Shown: piece after piece, positions 12,420 to 23,677 of the stretch | How the letters are laid out: each line of letters opens with the position of its first letter | Numbering within the stretch: position 1 is the stretch's first letter | Assembly (NCBI GenBank): GCA_019925795.1 | Contig: CM034298.1 | Span: forward strand, 28,635,556-28,699,555 | Reading direction: 5' to 3' | Source: Dendrobium chrysotoxum | Lineage: Eukaryota; Streptophyta; Magnoliopsida; Asparagales; Orchidaceae | DNA: 64,000 nt | Position numbers and translations under genes: made by a program | Notes under the pieces: generated by a model | The model's input: the letters and a program-made list of their open reading frames with translations, nothing else | What the model was told of the DNA's origin: nothing | The model's database searches: none

Positions 12420-13940
12420 TCTATTATGGTGGGTGCTCTGTCATCTTCAGTTCTAGGACCTTGGGGCATTCCCCCTTATGCTCTGATTTCTTCTTTAAAA
12501 GGTTTTCTGAGTAATGATATGTTGTGAAACTAAATCTTACTCTTTTTGTGATGTTCTTGTTGGTTCTTCTTCTTCGAAGGATCATATTTTCTCCTTCACA
12601 AAATTGATGGTAAAAGGTTTTTCTATACTTTTGATGTCCTATGATGATATTCTCAAACTTGCTAGTCCTTTTTAGTTCACACTTATTGGAAGGTTTTTGG
12701 TTTGACGGCCAAATCTTGATGTGATTCGTAATTTTTTTGGGAAGTTGAAATTATTTGGAAATTTTTCTATCGGTTTGCTTGATGCTAGGCATGTTGTGAT
12801 TCAGTTATCCAATGACCTTGATTATAGAAGAGTTTTTGTAAGAACTTATTATATTCTTAACTGTTAAATGAGATTATTAAAATGGACACCTATTTTTGAT
12901 GTCAAAGTGGAATCACCCATTGTTCCTATTTGGATATCTTTTCCTAATTTATGTTAGCATTTCTTTAATTCTCATGTTCTTCATGCTTTGGGATCAATTT
13001 TTTGTAGACTTCTTCAAACGGATTAAGCCACTACCTCTTATCCGAAGCCTTTGGTGGCTAGGATTCTTGTGGAATTGGACATCACTAAGAAGCATCCTAA
13101 AGACATCAGGCTTGGATCTAAAAATTTTGGGTATTTATAGAAAGTTAAGTTTGAAAATGTTCTAAATTTTTGTTTACATTGTAAAATTCATGGCCATTCG
13201 ATAAATGATTATTTTGTTGCCCATCCTCAACTTAGAAAGAACAAGTTGGCCTCTAACACTTTGGTTGGACCAACTAATGGAGAATCGGGTGCGCTTGGAG
13301 GCCATACTATTTATAAGGAAAAGGCTCAAAACCTAAATTTGTAGGAACCAAAAGCTTCAAGGGATTGCATAGAGATTGACCCTTTAGATAATGCCATAAG
13401 GAGAGAAGGTTTTGTGGATAAGTAAGACAAAGATGGTCAATACAATATTGATACTGTGGATTCTAGTGAGGAACAAGTTTTAGTGGTTGTGAGTGAGAAT
13501 GGTGTAGGGGAAAACTTGTTGTTGATCAAAATCAAATTATTATTGATTCTTTGGTTTATTAAGGAATGGTGGAGAACAGTATGGATAAGAAAGAATTTTC
13601 ACATTGTCAAGAAAATGACCAAAATGGTTGTGCTGTAAATAAACTTTTTGAGGATAAGTGTGAAAGTGGATCCGATCATACTTCTAAGAACAATCAGATG
13701 AACAATGGGGATATGGTTGATGATATGGAGGATGGGGAAACTGAATCTCCTGATACTTTCACTCCCAACGATGGTCTTAATGGCTCCACTATTAACTCTA
13801 TGTCACCTCCTATTGGAAAGGCTAACATTAGTGAGGAATGTTATACTTCTCCTTTAAAAAAGAAGGGTAAGAATAAGCATAACACATCTAGCATTACGCC
13901 AAGGGTTACTAGAGATTCTAACAAATCTATTAATGGTTAA
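12420..13940 (+). pseudogene. LINE-2 ORF1 (DUF4283-like, degenerate knuckle)
   Basis: A DUF4283-like fold is recognisable in pieces: FTLIGRFLV, VVIQLSNDLDYRRVF, VPIWISFPNL and VARILVELDITKKHP, spread over two or more frames with several stops (about 12590-13170). The knuckle near 13165-13210 reads CLHCKIHGHSINDY, where the final Cys of CX2CX4HX4C has become Tyr. An acidic, Asn-rich tail follows (13566-13940) and stays open for 124 codons. TAA at 13938-13940 overlaps the ORF2 ATG. The protein would bind LINE RNA. The start position is approximate. Confidence 0.75.
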
Positions 13941-16440
13941 AGCATTCGTGTGGAATATTAGGGGTGTGAGTGGATCTTTATCTAAGGATAGAGTTAAGAA
14001 TTTATGTAGGATTTATAATATTCACTTTTTGTTTTAATTGAGCCGTTAGTTTCTACTACTAATTTGGATTCTGTTCACAATAAGTTGGGTTTTGATTTTT
14101 CTTCTAGTAACTATACTAATAAAATTTAGATTTTTTGGAAACGCTTTATTTCTTTAGATATTATCATGGATTTGCCTCATTTGATTCATACTAATAATAC
14201 TTTTAATCAAGTATCCTGCTATGCTTCTTTTGTTTATGATTCTTGTTCTAGATTAGGGAGGAAAAATCTTTGGAATTACCTTACTCATTTCTCCTCTTCT
14301 GTTAATGCCCCTTAGTTAGTTGGAGGGGATTTTAACTGTATTGCTAATGCTTCAGAAAGAGTTGGAGGTAAGCCTCTTAATTATTATGCTATGGAGGATT
14401 TCAATGATATGATTATGAATTGTAACCTTCATGACATTGGTTTTTTGACAATGGTTTTACTTGGAATAAGGGTACTATGTGGTAATGAATAGATCACATT
14501 CATTTTAATGATTATTAGATTTCTTCCTTTTAATCAAATCATATGGATCATTTAACTAAAAGTCTATCCAACCATTCTTCATTGTTGTTAAACATTAATA
14601 GAAATAATAAAAATAATTTTCAACCCTTTAGATTCCAAAATATGTGGCTTCTTGATGAAAATTTTTACATATTGTGCAAAGTAACCAGTTTGCCCCCCCG
14701 TTTTCTATTCTGATAATGTTTTTGGTATGGCTAGGCTTTGGTTTAAACATAAAGACTTAAGCAAAAATTATATTGGTGGAATAAATGCATTTTTAAGAAC
14801 ATATTTACTAGTATTATGCTTGCTAAAAAAGATGTTGAAAATGCTGATATGGTCTACATGCAGAATTCATCTTTTGAGAATTTGTCCATTCTCAATGAAA
14901 CCAAGACTATTTTGTTCAAACTTCAGGAAAAAGAAGAAGCTTATTGGAGGCAAAAAGCCTCTTCTAAATATCTTGTGGAAGGTGATTGCAATACTACTTT
15001 CTTTCATAACATTGCTAATCACAATAAAATTAGTAGAAAAATTCATAAGATCACCTACCCTAATAGTAATGTTATTGAAAACCCTAATTTTATTTCTTCC
15101 TCGGGTGTTGAGTTACTTTGAAAATGCTTTCAACAAAACCTTCTGTCCAGATTTTAATACTGATTTCTCATTTATTCTTCTTTTATTTCCGAGGAGGATA
15201 ATTTGTTGTTGACTAGGACTCCTTCTAAGAAGGAAATTTGGAAAACTTTGAAAGATATGAATAATGATTCTATTGCTGGCCCTTATGGTCTTCCTACTAA
15301 GGTTTTTCAGAATACTAGGGATATTATTCAAGAGGACCTAGTTAATGTTATGGTGGATTTCTTTAGGGGAAATCCTATACCTAAATTCTTTACTTCTACT
15401 TCTATAACTTTAATTCCTAAATCTAATGCCATTAATTTTTGGAATGATTACAATCCTATTAGTTTATGTACTTTTTTTAATAAACTTACTACCAAAATTA
15501 TTATGGGGAGGCTTGCTTTAATTCTTCCTAATATTGTTTCTTTAAAACAAACAGGTTTTGTGAAAGGTAGATCTATATTTGATAATGTTTTTACTCGCTC
15601 AAGAATTAGTTCAAATTTGCATGCTAAGGTTTCTGGGAGAAATGTAATTTTCAAAGTTGATATTATTAAAGCTTATAATAATCTTAATTGGGAATTTCTT
15701 TATACAATTTTAAGGCTTTTGGGTTTCAATATGCATTTCATTAATCTTATTAAGAATAGCACAAAGCATTGTTACTTTTTTTATTATTAATGGTAAGTCC
15801 AATGGCTATTTCAAATCTTCTCATGGTTTAAGACAAGGGGATCTTCTATCTCCTGCTCTCTTTATTATTGCTGTGGAATTCTTATCCTGAGGTATTAATA
15901 ATTTTTTTAGGATTCACCCTACTCTGTAATTTATAACGGGTGGTGGTTTTCCTATTACCCATTTGAGTTTTGTAGATGATTTTATTATTTTCTCTAATGG
16001 TTCTATTAAAATGCTTTATATTCTGTTCAAATTTTGTAGCATATTTCAGCATGCTAGTGGTTTAATTTTTAAACCTTCTAAGAGTTATTTTATTCCAGCT
16101 AAGTCTGTATGTCCTACGCAGGTTAATAGTATTGAAAGAAAATTTGGTTTAAAAAAGAGATATTTACTGTTGAAGTTTTTGGGTATTCCTCTTTATAAAG
16201 GTATGAAACATTCTAATTTATTTTATGATATTTTCACTACTATCCATAAGAAACTTTCTTCCTGGGCTTTTAATTTCCTTTCTTTTGGAGGTAGGCTTGT
16301 TATTATTAAACATATTCTGTGTTCTATTCCTATTAACATGTTGCATACTATATGTCCTACTTTAAATATTTGTAGTAGAATGGAGACTTTATTTAATAAA
16401 TTTTTTTTGGGTGCAAAAGAAGGTAAACATACTATGTTAT
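13933..16440 (+). pseudogene. LINE-2 ORF2, 5' part (endonuclease and RT), broken
   Basis: The ATG at 13933 opens MVKAFVWNIRGV, the L1 endonuclease start, and overlaps the ORF1 stop by eight bases (ATGGTTAA). Endonuclease motifs are visible near 14320-14335 (GGDFNCIA). The RT core is at about 15200-16000: ITLIPKSN, TGFVKGRSIFDN and FKVDIIKAYNNLNW. The catalytic YxDD is FVDD (15969-15980) in this copy. Stops and shifts occur near 14030, 14470, 15120, 15790 and 15890. The frame then runs to the Sirevirus A insertion at 16441. The rest of the protein is at 45440-46314. Confidence 0.85.
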
Positions 16441-18249
16441 TGAAAGTTTGATGGGATGTTAAGCCCTAATGAACTAGTCTCGAGGCTAACGAAGAGGGGG
16501 GTGAATTGGTTATTTAAAAAATTCATGAGCAACAGGAAAGTTCTTTTCAATAATTTGTAGCGAAAATAAGTAAACACAGAAATGAAAAGATCAACCACAG
16601 ATTTCACCAAAGTAAATAATAACAGAAAAGTAAAGTGCAGAAAATAATCAGAAAGAGCACACCAGATTTTATAGAGGTACGGTCAACTTGACCTATGTCC
16701 ACTCCTCGGAGCTTCCCCTCCGTGTATTGCACTAACACAAAAGTGACTCTCCTTCTGCTCCCACAGCAAGGCGGAGAAGCCTGTATAAAACTCCTTTACA
16801 CCAACCCAGAGAGACAGAGAACCTGAACTTCTTTCACTTCCTCCTAAAGCTGGTAGAGAACTCAGACTCCTTTCACTTCTTCCTGAAGCTGACAGAGAAC
16901 CTGAACTCCTTTCGCTTCCACCTGAAGCGAGCAGAGAACCCGGATCTTCTTGCGAACGATCCTCCCATAGAAAACACCGACAAGATGAGAGACGACAAAT
17001 GGAGAAGACGACTCTGATCCTTGCTTGGAGAAACCTTTGTGAATCCCTCATAAACTCCCCCTCATAAGATCCTCTCTCTCTCCCAAACTCTCTCTCTCTC
17101 TCTAGGGTTTCTCTAGAAAGGAAAGTGATAAAAGATTTTTCTTGTTGGAAGAAAAAGATCTTTTATGGGAAAGCTCAAAATTTACCCTAACTCTCAACTG
17201 GTCAGCCAATATCTTCCAGGATGATCGCTAGATCATCCTGTACGATCAGTTCAAAATCACATGTATCAGCCTGGACGATTAGAAGAAAAAAGTTGTTCAG
17301 ATCGCCCTATATGATTCTATGATCATCTGGGACGATTAGTGTAAATCAGGAATTTTGTCCAGAAGACCACTCTGGTCGTCCACAGGAACTTGTGCTTGAC
17401 GAACTCAAAATGAATTGATCGTCCTAGACGAAATTTCTATCGTCCTATACGATTAGTTCAAAAAGTGCCAAATCGTTCGGTTCACAGCTCTGTACGTATA
17501 GGTCAAAACATGCTAGACGATTTCAAAATGACTTGATCGTCCGGGATGATATGGCTATAGTCCCGTATGATTAGTTCAAAATTAGGAATATTATCCTATA
17601 CATAGCTCTGGATGTATAGGTGATAGGCACTGGACGGTCAGGATTTTTAACACATCGTCCCGTACGATCCTGTAATCATTTAGGATGATATGATCGAATT
17701 AATCAGACCTTAATTACTTTCCTTAATTACCAGACTAATTTAGGCATGATTGTAATGGATCGTCCAGGATGATACACATATCATCAGGGACGATCAGATG
17801 AAATCTCTTAAAATAAAACTTGCCTAACTTGATCTGACGGCTGAGAATTTCTGATTTTAGCCTATCGTCCTGTACGATATTAGGATCATCCAGAATGATC
17901 AGCTAAATGAAACCAACTTAACATGATTGTCCTAATTAGGGTTTCTATTTTCACTGGATCGTCTAGGACGATATGAACAAAAATTAAAAATAGAAACTCT
18001 AATTCACTAAAAATCTCCCCTTGAGTGTGTGAGTGCGAGGTTACTTAGCTAGGGGATCAGTTACATAGCATTTGACTCAATAAAGATGAAAACAATACAT
18101 TGGACCTAAATTTCAAAACAGACTAACTCGATCTTGGACTGGCTTAAACTTGCAATTAATCCTACGTACCAGAAAGATTAAACAGGCAACCAGAAATAGA
18201 AATGTTTGACATCATTAAAATCGTAACCCTTAAAACTAGATTTGCAACA
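16441..18249 (-). repeat. 3' LTR of Sirevirus A
   Basis: Plus-strand ends are TGAAAGTTTG and TTTGCAACA; in element orientation it runs TGTTG...TTTCA. 1809 bp. It contains the conserved GTGGAC(A/G)TAGGTCAAG segment near 16684-16703, the leader repeat chain (about 16739-16953), a GA/CT-rich tract near 17080-17102, and a U3 array of ATCGTCC-N-GGACGAT-like palindromes (about 17215-17960). The TATA-like sequence is degraded to CATAAAAG near 17159-17170. Confidence 0.95.
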
Positions 18250-18250
18250 A

Positions 18251-18262
18251 TCTCCCCCTTTT
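18251..18262 (-). other. Polypurine tract of Sirevirus A
   Basis: The minus strand reads AAAAGGGGGAGA one base from the LTR. It is the plus-strand DNA primer site and identical to the PPT core of B and C. Confidence 0.95.
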
Positions 18263-19782
18263 TGATGATGGCAAACATTGATGCAGTAGTTTCAAATAAA
18301 ACATACAGGAGCACTCAATGCACATATGAAAGAAAGATAGCATTTCAAATTTCACTAAACACAAAATACAATAAGGAAAATAACTATAAAATAAGAGCAA
18401 TATAAGAAACAACTAGAAAATTACAAGAAACTACTAGTCACTCAAAACACTAACTCCCCCTTTTGACATCACAAAAAGGAGGAAGAACAAACAACACAAT
18501 ACGAATAGAAAAAACACACAAAATAGAAGAAAAGAAAAATAGAGTAGCTAAAGCATAGCAAAAGAAAGCAAGGACTAAAAAACAACTTTTTTTTTGAATC
18601 GATCCGCTCCAGTAAATCAGAATTTCCCTTGATTTTGAATCAAAAACTCAATAAGAAGATGATCGACAGCACTGAAATCTTGAAAGGATGGAAAATCAAC
18701 TTTCGTAACTCCCACCTTGGACACCTTATAGGTTCAAATTCCTTTCAAAACAAAAATCCAATTTAAAAGAAAAGAAATTAGTTTGAAAAGAGATCCTTTC
18801 AAGCCTCGTTCCAGAAAAATATCTAATATAATAGTATTACAAAGTAAGAAATCAGAAATCATGATTTTTCGTCTCAAGCTTTTGAAAATATTAAGGGTGC
18901 ATGGAATTTTCTAAGACATTTAAAGATCTGAAAGGGAAGAAAGCCTATTTCTTTGTGGGCTCATTTTGTGCCTCTTTTTCAATTTGTTTGGTGCTTTACA
19001 CATCTTTTGATTTTTTTGATACTTTGTGTATCCTTTCAATTTTTTTTGGCGACATTGTGCATCTTTTCACTTTGGGCTAATTTTGTGCCTCTTTTCATTG
19101 TGGCGCTCTTTGCGCATCTTTTGTAAGCTTTCTCCCTTTCAAAATTGTTAAAAAATCTCAGCTGTGAAATTACCTTCCAGACATAAGAGATGACAAAACT
19201 CACTCTCTACAATAAGGAAGAGTAATTCATAAAACAAAAACCATACATCATATGATAAGTGCAATCACTTGGTTCAAAAAATCTTAATAATGACTCAAAA
19301 CTTTGAAAATGCTATTCATATGAGGTAGATTACTATAGGAAGATAAAATAGATCTCTATTTTCAAAACTAACTTTTTAATTTTGAAGAAGATTTTAATTC
19401 AAAAGAAACAATACTCCAGTAAAGGAGTTAGAGGAAGAGAAACAATCATCAATGTTTCTTCCCTTTAATAGATCCAGTGGAATCAATCACTTTTTACAAG
19501 CTTCCAAACCAAACACAAGGCAAAATTTTCAGTCAGAAATTCAGTTTATCAGCAGTAGTGAGCAGTGATCTAATTTTTAAAGGAATAAAATAGTAAATTA
19601 AAAAACAAGTATAAAATTTCATCAAAATAAATGCTCAAATAAAAAAAAAATAAACGGTAAGAAGAAAATCAGCACCGAATAAAAATAAAACAAGAAATAG
19701 ATAATTAAATCAAAAGACTTACAGAAATAAAATAAGAATTATAAAGAAAAAAGAAAAACTCAGAAATCATCAGTCAACAGAA
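18263..19782 (-). other. Sirevirus A 3' non-coding region
   Basis: Between the pol stop and the PPT there is no env-like ORF. The stretch 18940-19125 holds degenerate repeats with the words GAGGCAcAAAATgAGCCC and AAAAGATGCgCAAAG (minus strand), homologous to 27340-27510 of element B. Confidence 0.75.
18453..18464 (-). other. Second PPT-like copy of Sirevirus A
   Basis: The minus strand reads AAAAGGGGGAGT in the context GATGTCAAAAGGGGGAG, about 200 bp upstream of the true PPT. Duplicated PPTs are a known Sirevirus trait. Confidence 0.85.
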
Positions 19783-20075
19783 TTAAGCATTTATGTCAAT
19801 CACACCTAATCTGGTCCTCCAAATGCTGAATGAGTTAAAGGCTAGTGGTTTAGTAAATAAGTCAGCCAGCTGATTTTCATTTGCTACACAATGTTGCTTA
19901 ATGTCCCCTTTTGTAACATGGTTCCTAATGAAGTGATGCCTTATATCAACGTGTTTGGTTCAAGAATATTGGATTGGATTCTTAAAAATATAGATAGCTC
20001 TAGTTTTATCACATAGAACGGAAATTATGCCCACAGGTAATCCTAAATCCAACACTTGTTGCATCAAGTAAAGGA
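19783..20075 (-). pseudogene. Sirevirus A pol, 3' part (RNase H end)
   Basis: Minus-strand codons match the copia RNase H C-terminus: KHVDIRHHFIRNHVTKGDI, then NENQLADLFTKPLAF and ending GVIDINA with TAA at 19783-19785. The fragment is cut at 20075 by insertion of element B. The upstream part of the same gene resumes at 29833. Confidence 0.9.
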
Positions 20076-21039
20076 TGTTGGAAATCTGGTTTTGATGATG
20101 ACAAACATGTCTCTATTATGTTTTACTTGGCTAACCCATTTTAGGTACAAAAGATCACGAGCAACTCAAGCCAACCTAAGATCGGGTCCAAATGTGTCTA
20201 AGTGTATTATTTTCTTTTTTTTGAGTCAATTATAATGTAACTGATCCCCTAGCTAAGTAACCTTGCACACACACACTCAAGGGGAGAGCTTGAGTGAATT
20301 AGAGTTTCTGTTTAAATTTTTATTCAGATCGTCTTAGACGATAGTCACATCATCTTGGACGATCAAGTAAAATAGAAACCCTAATTAGGGCGACCAAGTT
20401 AGGAGGGTCTGATTAAGCAGATCATCTTGGATGATCTTTGGATCGTACGGGATGATATGCTCAAATCAAAAATTCTCAGCCGCTAGATCAAGTTAGGCAA
20501 GTTTTTATTTTTAGATATTTGGTGTGATCGTCCCGGACGATACGTGTATCATCCCGGACAATTCAGTACAATCATGCCTAAATTAATCTGGTAATTAAGG
20601 AAAGTAATTTATATTTGATTGATATGATCATATCATCTTGGACAATCGCAGGATCATCTCGGACGATCATGATCGTTTAGTACATTTCAGTTGTACGACC
20701 CAAACTGTGCTCAGGACGATTTTGGCACTTTTCGAACTAATCGTACAAGACGATACCCTTATCGTCCTGGACTATCAAGTCATTTTTTGGTCATCCAGCA
20801 CAGTTTGCTCTGGACGACCCGAACTGTCTTCTAGATGATATTCCTCGATTAGTGTCGTCTCGAACGATCGCAAAATTGTACGGGATGATATGAACAACTT
20901 TTTGAACTGATCGTCCAGAAGAGCCAGATCGTTCAGGCTGAATCAGCTGATTTTGAACTGATCATACAGGATGATCTATCAATCATCCTGGATGATCTTG
21001 GCCGACCAGTTGAGATTTAGGGCAAATTTTAAGCCCTCC

Positions 21040-21047
21040 TATAAAAG
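21040..21047 (+). promoter_or_regulatory. TATA box, B 5' LTR
   Basis: TATAAAAG in GCCCTCCTATAAAAGAAC, immediately after the U3 palindrome array and about 230 bp before the leader hairpins. It is the probable core promoter of the element. Confidence 0.75.
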
Positions 21048-21267
21048 AACTTTTTCTTGAAATAAGAAAAATCTTTTGCCACTTTTCTTTCCAGAGAAAC
21101 CCTAGAAAGAGAGAGAGTTTGGGAGAGAGAGAGAGGATCTTGTGAGGGGGAGTTAGTGAGGGATTCATTAAGGTTGCTCCAAGCACGGGTCAGAGTCATC
21201 TTCTCCGCTCGTCGTCTTTCGTCGTGTCGGTGTTCTTTGGGAGAGGATCATCGACAAGAAGATCCAA

Positions 21268-21475
21268 GGTTCTCTGCCTGCTTCAGGAGGAAGCAAAAGG
21301 ACGTTGGGTTCTCTGCCCGCTTCAGGTGGAAGCAAAAGGAGTCCGAAGGTTCTCTGCCTACTTTAGGAGGATGCAAAAGGAGGTTAGGTTCTCTGTCTCA
21401 CCTGGTGGTAAAAAGGAGGTTTTTGTACAGGCTTCTCCGTCTTGCTGTGGGAGCAAAATGAGAGTCACTTTTTGT
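21268..21475 (+). repeat. Leader hairpin-repeat chain, B 5' LTR
   Basis: Five units, most starting GGTTCTCTGCC. Unit 1 stem GCTTC 21280-21284 / GAAGC 21290-21294 with loop AGGAG; unit 2 stem GCTTC 21319-21323 / GAAGC 21329-21333 with loop AGGTG; unit 3 degraded here but intact in the 3' LTR; unit 4 CACC-TGGT-GG type; unit 5 TTGC-TGTGGGA-GCAA. Unit length is about 39-41 bp. Confidence 0.75.
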
Positions 21476-21771
21476 TTAGTATAATACCTAGAGGGGAGGC
21501 TCCGGGGAGTGGACGTAGGTCAAGTTGATCGAACCACTATAAAATCTGGTTTGCTTTTCTGATTCTATTTTGTACTTTACTTTTCCGATATTAACTGCTT
21601 GGGTGAATATCTGTGATTGATCTTTTCGTTCTTGTTTACTTATTTCCGTTGCTAAGTATTGAAAAGATTTTTCTGTTCCTAATGAAATTTTTAAATAACC
21701 AATTAACCCCCCGTCTTGGTTAGCATCGGGACTAATTCACTAGGGCTTAACATCCCTCTCGAACTTTCAAG

Positions 21772-21783
21772 TGGTATCAGAGC
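21772..21783 (+). other. Primer binding site of Sirevirus B
   Basis: TGGTATCAGAGC two bases after the LTR, complementary to the 3' end of initiator Met-tRNA as in Sireviruses. Confidence 0.95.
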
Positions 21784-21824
21784 GTGATTCAAAATTTAAG
21801 TTTAAAAACTTTTGAATTTGATCC

Positions 21825-23635
21825 ATGGCTAACTATAACAATCGTAATACTGCTGAATATTATTCTATTATAAGACCACCATTATTTGATAACATTCCTT
21901 TTGATTTTTGGAAAATACGCATGTCTACTTTTCTTCAATCAATCGATTATCGTATGTGGATGTTAGTTAAAGATGGTTATGAAGCACCACATAGACTTGT
22001 TAACGGTATTAAAATTAAACTCCTGTTTATAGATTGGACTTTTGATGATCGTGATTTAGCATAGTTAAATGCAAAATGTTTGAACTGTTTCTTTTGTGCT
22101 TTAAAATCTGAAGACTATATGTGTGTTTCTACTTCTATAATGGGTAAAGAAATCTAGGATAGATTGTGTATAACATATGAAGGTACAACTGAAGTCAAAC
22201 AGTCTAGGTTAAACATCTTGTTACATGATTACGAACTTTTTCGCATGAAACCTAGTGAGACGATTTCAGAAATGTACACAAGGTTCACTCAAATCGTTAC
22301 CTCTTTGCATGCTCTAGGAAGAGAACTAACTAATTACGAAAGAGTGAACAAAATTCTTAGATATTTTCCTTCTTCATACGATGCTAAGATTACTGTGATC
22401 ATGGAATCTAAAGATTTAAATACTTACTCTATTGATAGCTTACTTGGATCACTCATTGCTTACGAGCAAGGGGTAAACCAAAGATAACTTGATGCAGGTG
22501 AACGAAAGAAGGAGAAGACAGTGGCGCTAAAGGCCAAAGATTCAGATGCTAGTACTTTCGGGTCTGATAGCGATGATGTTGCCTTAATCACAAGACAATT
22601 CAAGAGCTTTTTAAGAAAGAAGAATAAGAATTTTTAAAAGTGGAACAAAGGTAAGACCAGTAGAAACTTTAAAGGTTCATCTGAATCTGTTTATTTTGAA
22701 TGCAGGAAGCCTGGACACATAAAGACAGATTGTCCTACACTCAAGGCTCACCCAAGAAAGGAGAAGGGTGAGGAGAAACCAAAGTTTAGAAAGGACAAGA
22801 AGCGGATACAAAAGGTGTTCTGGGCAGACTCTACATCCGACTTCTCTGAGACTGAAGCTGAAGAGGAGGAAATAAATTTATGTCTGATGGCTGATGATCA
22901 CCCTGGTCAGTCAGACCAGGAAGAGGTATGTGACCTTACTTACAATCAATTGCTTAAAGTATCTAAAAAAATTCATACATCGTATAGGTAGCTTAAGAAA
23001 ACCCATGCTAGTTTGAAATTGGATTATTTAACTTTGCAAAAAGAGCATGATGTTTTGATTAAGGATCATTCCACTATTGATAGCAATCATATGTCTTTAC
23101 TTGATGAGTTTGATGAACTGAATAGAAAGCATTCTGATTTAATTATTGAGCATGATGCTTTAAAAATATCATATGTTGAATTAGAAGCAGCTTTTAAAGA
23201 AATAGATACTATGGTAGTGAAGTAGAAAGTAGCAATAGAGCTTTAAAATTTGAAATTGCAAGTTTAAAGAATGAGAATGAATTTTTGAAAGTGAAAATCA
23301 GTGCTTCTGAAAAGAACTAAAAACCACCTACTTTTGAACAGTTTTATGCACCACCGCCTTTTGAAAAATCTGCTATAAGTTCATCAAAGCATGTTTCATA
23401 TACATCTAGGAAGAGGCACTATCACTCACGTATATTAGTTAACCCTTTTCCTGGTGTTAGATATTTTTCATGTGGCATGTTAGGACACATTTCCCACATC
23501 TGCACTGTTCACCGTAGTACACATTGTGTGTGGAGACCCAAACTGCTTGTTTCACAGCACAGCACGCATGCATTGCATTCTTCTTTTCATAGGAAGGAAC
23601 CTAAACCTGTTTGGGTTCCTAAGACTGACGTTTGA
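21825..23635 (+). pseudogene. gag: Sirevirus B gag, multiple stops
   Basis: Capsid/nucleocapsid polyprotein. The ATG begins MANYNNRNTAEYYSI. The capsid-type core lies at about residues 10-220 (PFDFWKIRMSTFLQS, LNILLHDYELFRMKPSE, YSIDSLLGSLIAYE). TAG at 22062-22064, a TAG where C has Trp near 22157, and a stop near 22485 break it. Knuckle 1 reads YFECRKPGHIKTDC (first Cys replaced by Tyr) and knuckle 2 reads YFSCGMLGHISHIC (first Cys also replaced by Tyr). Between them is a Lys/Glu/Leu-rich segment that looks coiled-coil (23013-23225). At least one frameshift follows 23225. The stop is TGA 23633-23635, 41 bases before the pol ATG. Confidence 0.9.
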
Positions 23636-23649
23636 TATTTTTGTAGGTG

Positions 23650-23677
23650 TGCTCTCACACAAGACCTCGTGAGAGCA
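23650..23677 (+). other. gag-pol junction hairpin, B
   Basis: TGCTCTCAC (23650-23658), 10-nt loop, GTGAGAGCA (23669-23677): a perfect 9-bp stem whose last base is the A of the pol ATG. It is preceded by TTTTTGTAGG. The same structure sits at the same place in C and, with one mismatch, in A. Confidence 0.8.

Larger units (their letters stand above)
12240..16440 (+). mobile_element. LINE-2 (L1-type), 5' segment, interrupted by Sirevirus A
   Basis: A second L1-type LINE with a 5' leader, ORF1 and most of ORF2. ORF2 breaks off at 16440 in the middle of a thumb/connection segment (GKHTMLLKV) and resumes 29 kb away at 45440 (GRLGFKTFTDM). The break coincides exactly with the terminus of Sirevirus A. 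The 5' start is approximate and is placed at the change from spacer to the leader-like sequence preceding ORF1. Confidence 0.85.
20076..21769 (+). repeat. 5' LTR of Sirevirus B
   Basis: TGTTGGAAATCTGG...GAACTTTCA, 1694 bp. The U3 palindrome array runs about 20325-21000 with some 15 units of the type GATCGTCCCGGACGAT, TATA box at 21040-21047, GA tract 21107-21135, leader hairpin chain 21268-21475, conserved GTGGACGTAGGTCAAG near 21511. Confidence 0.97.
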
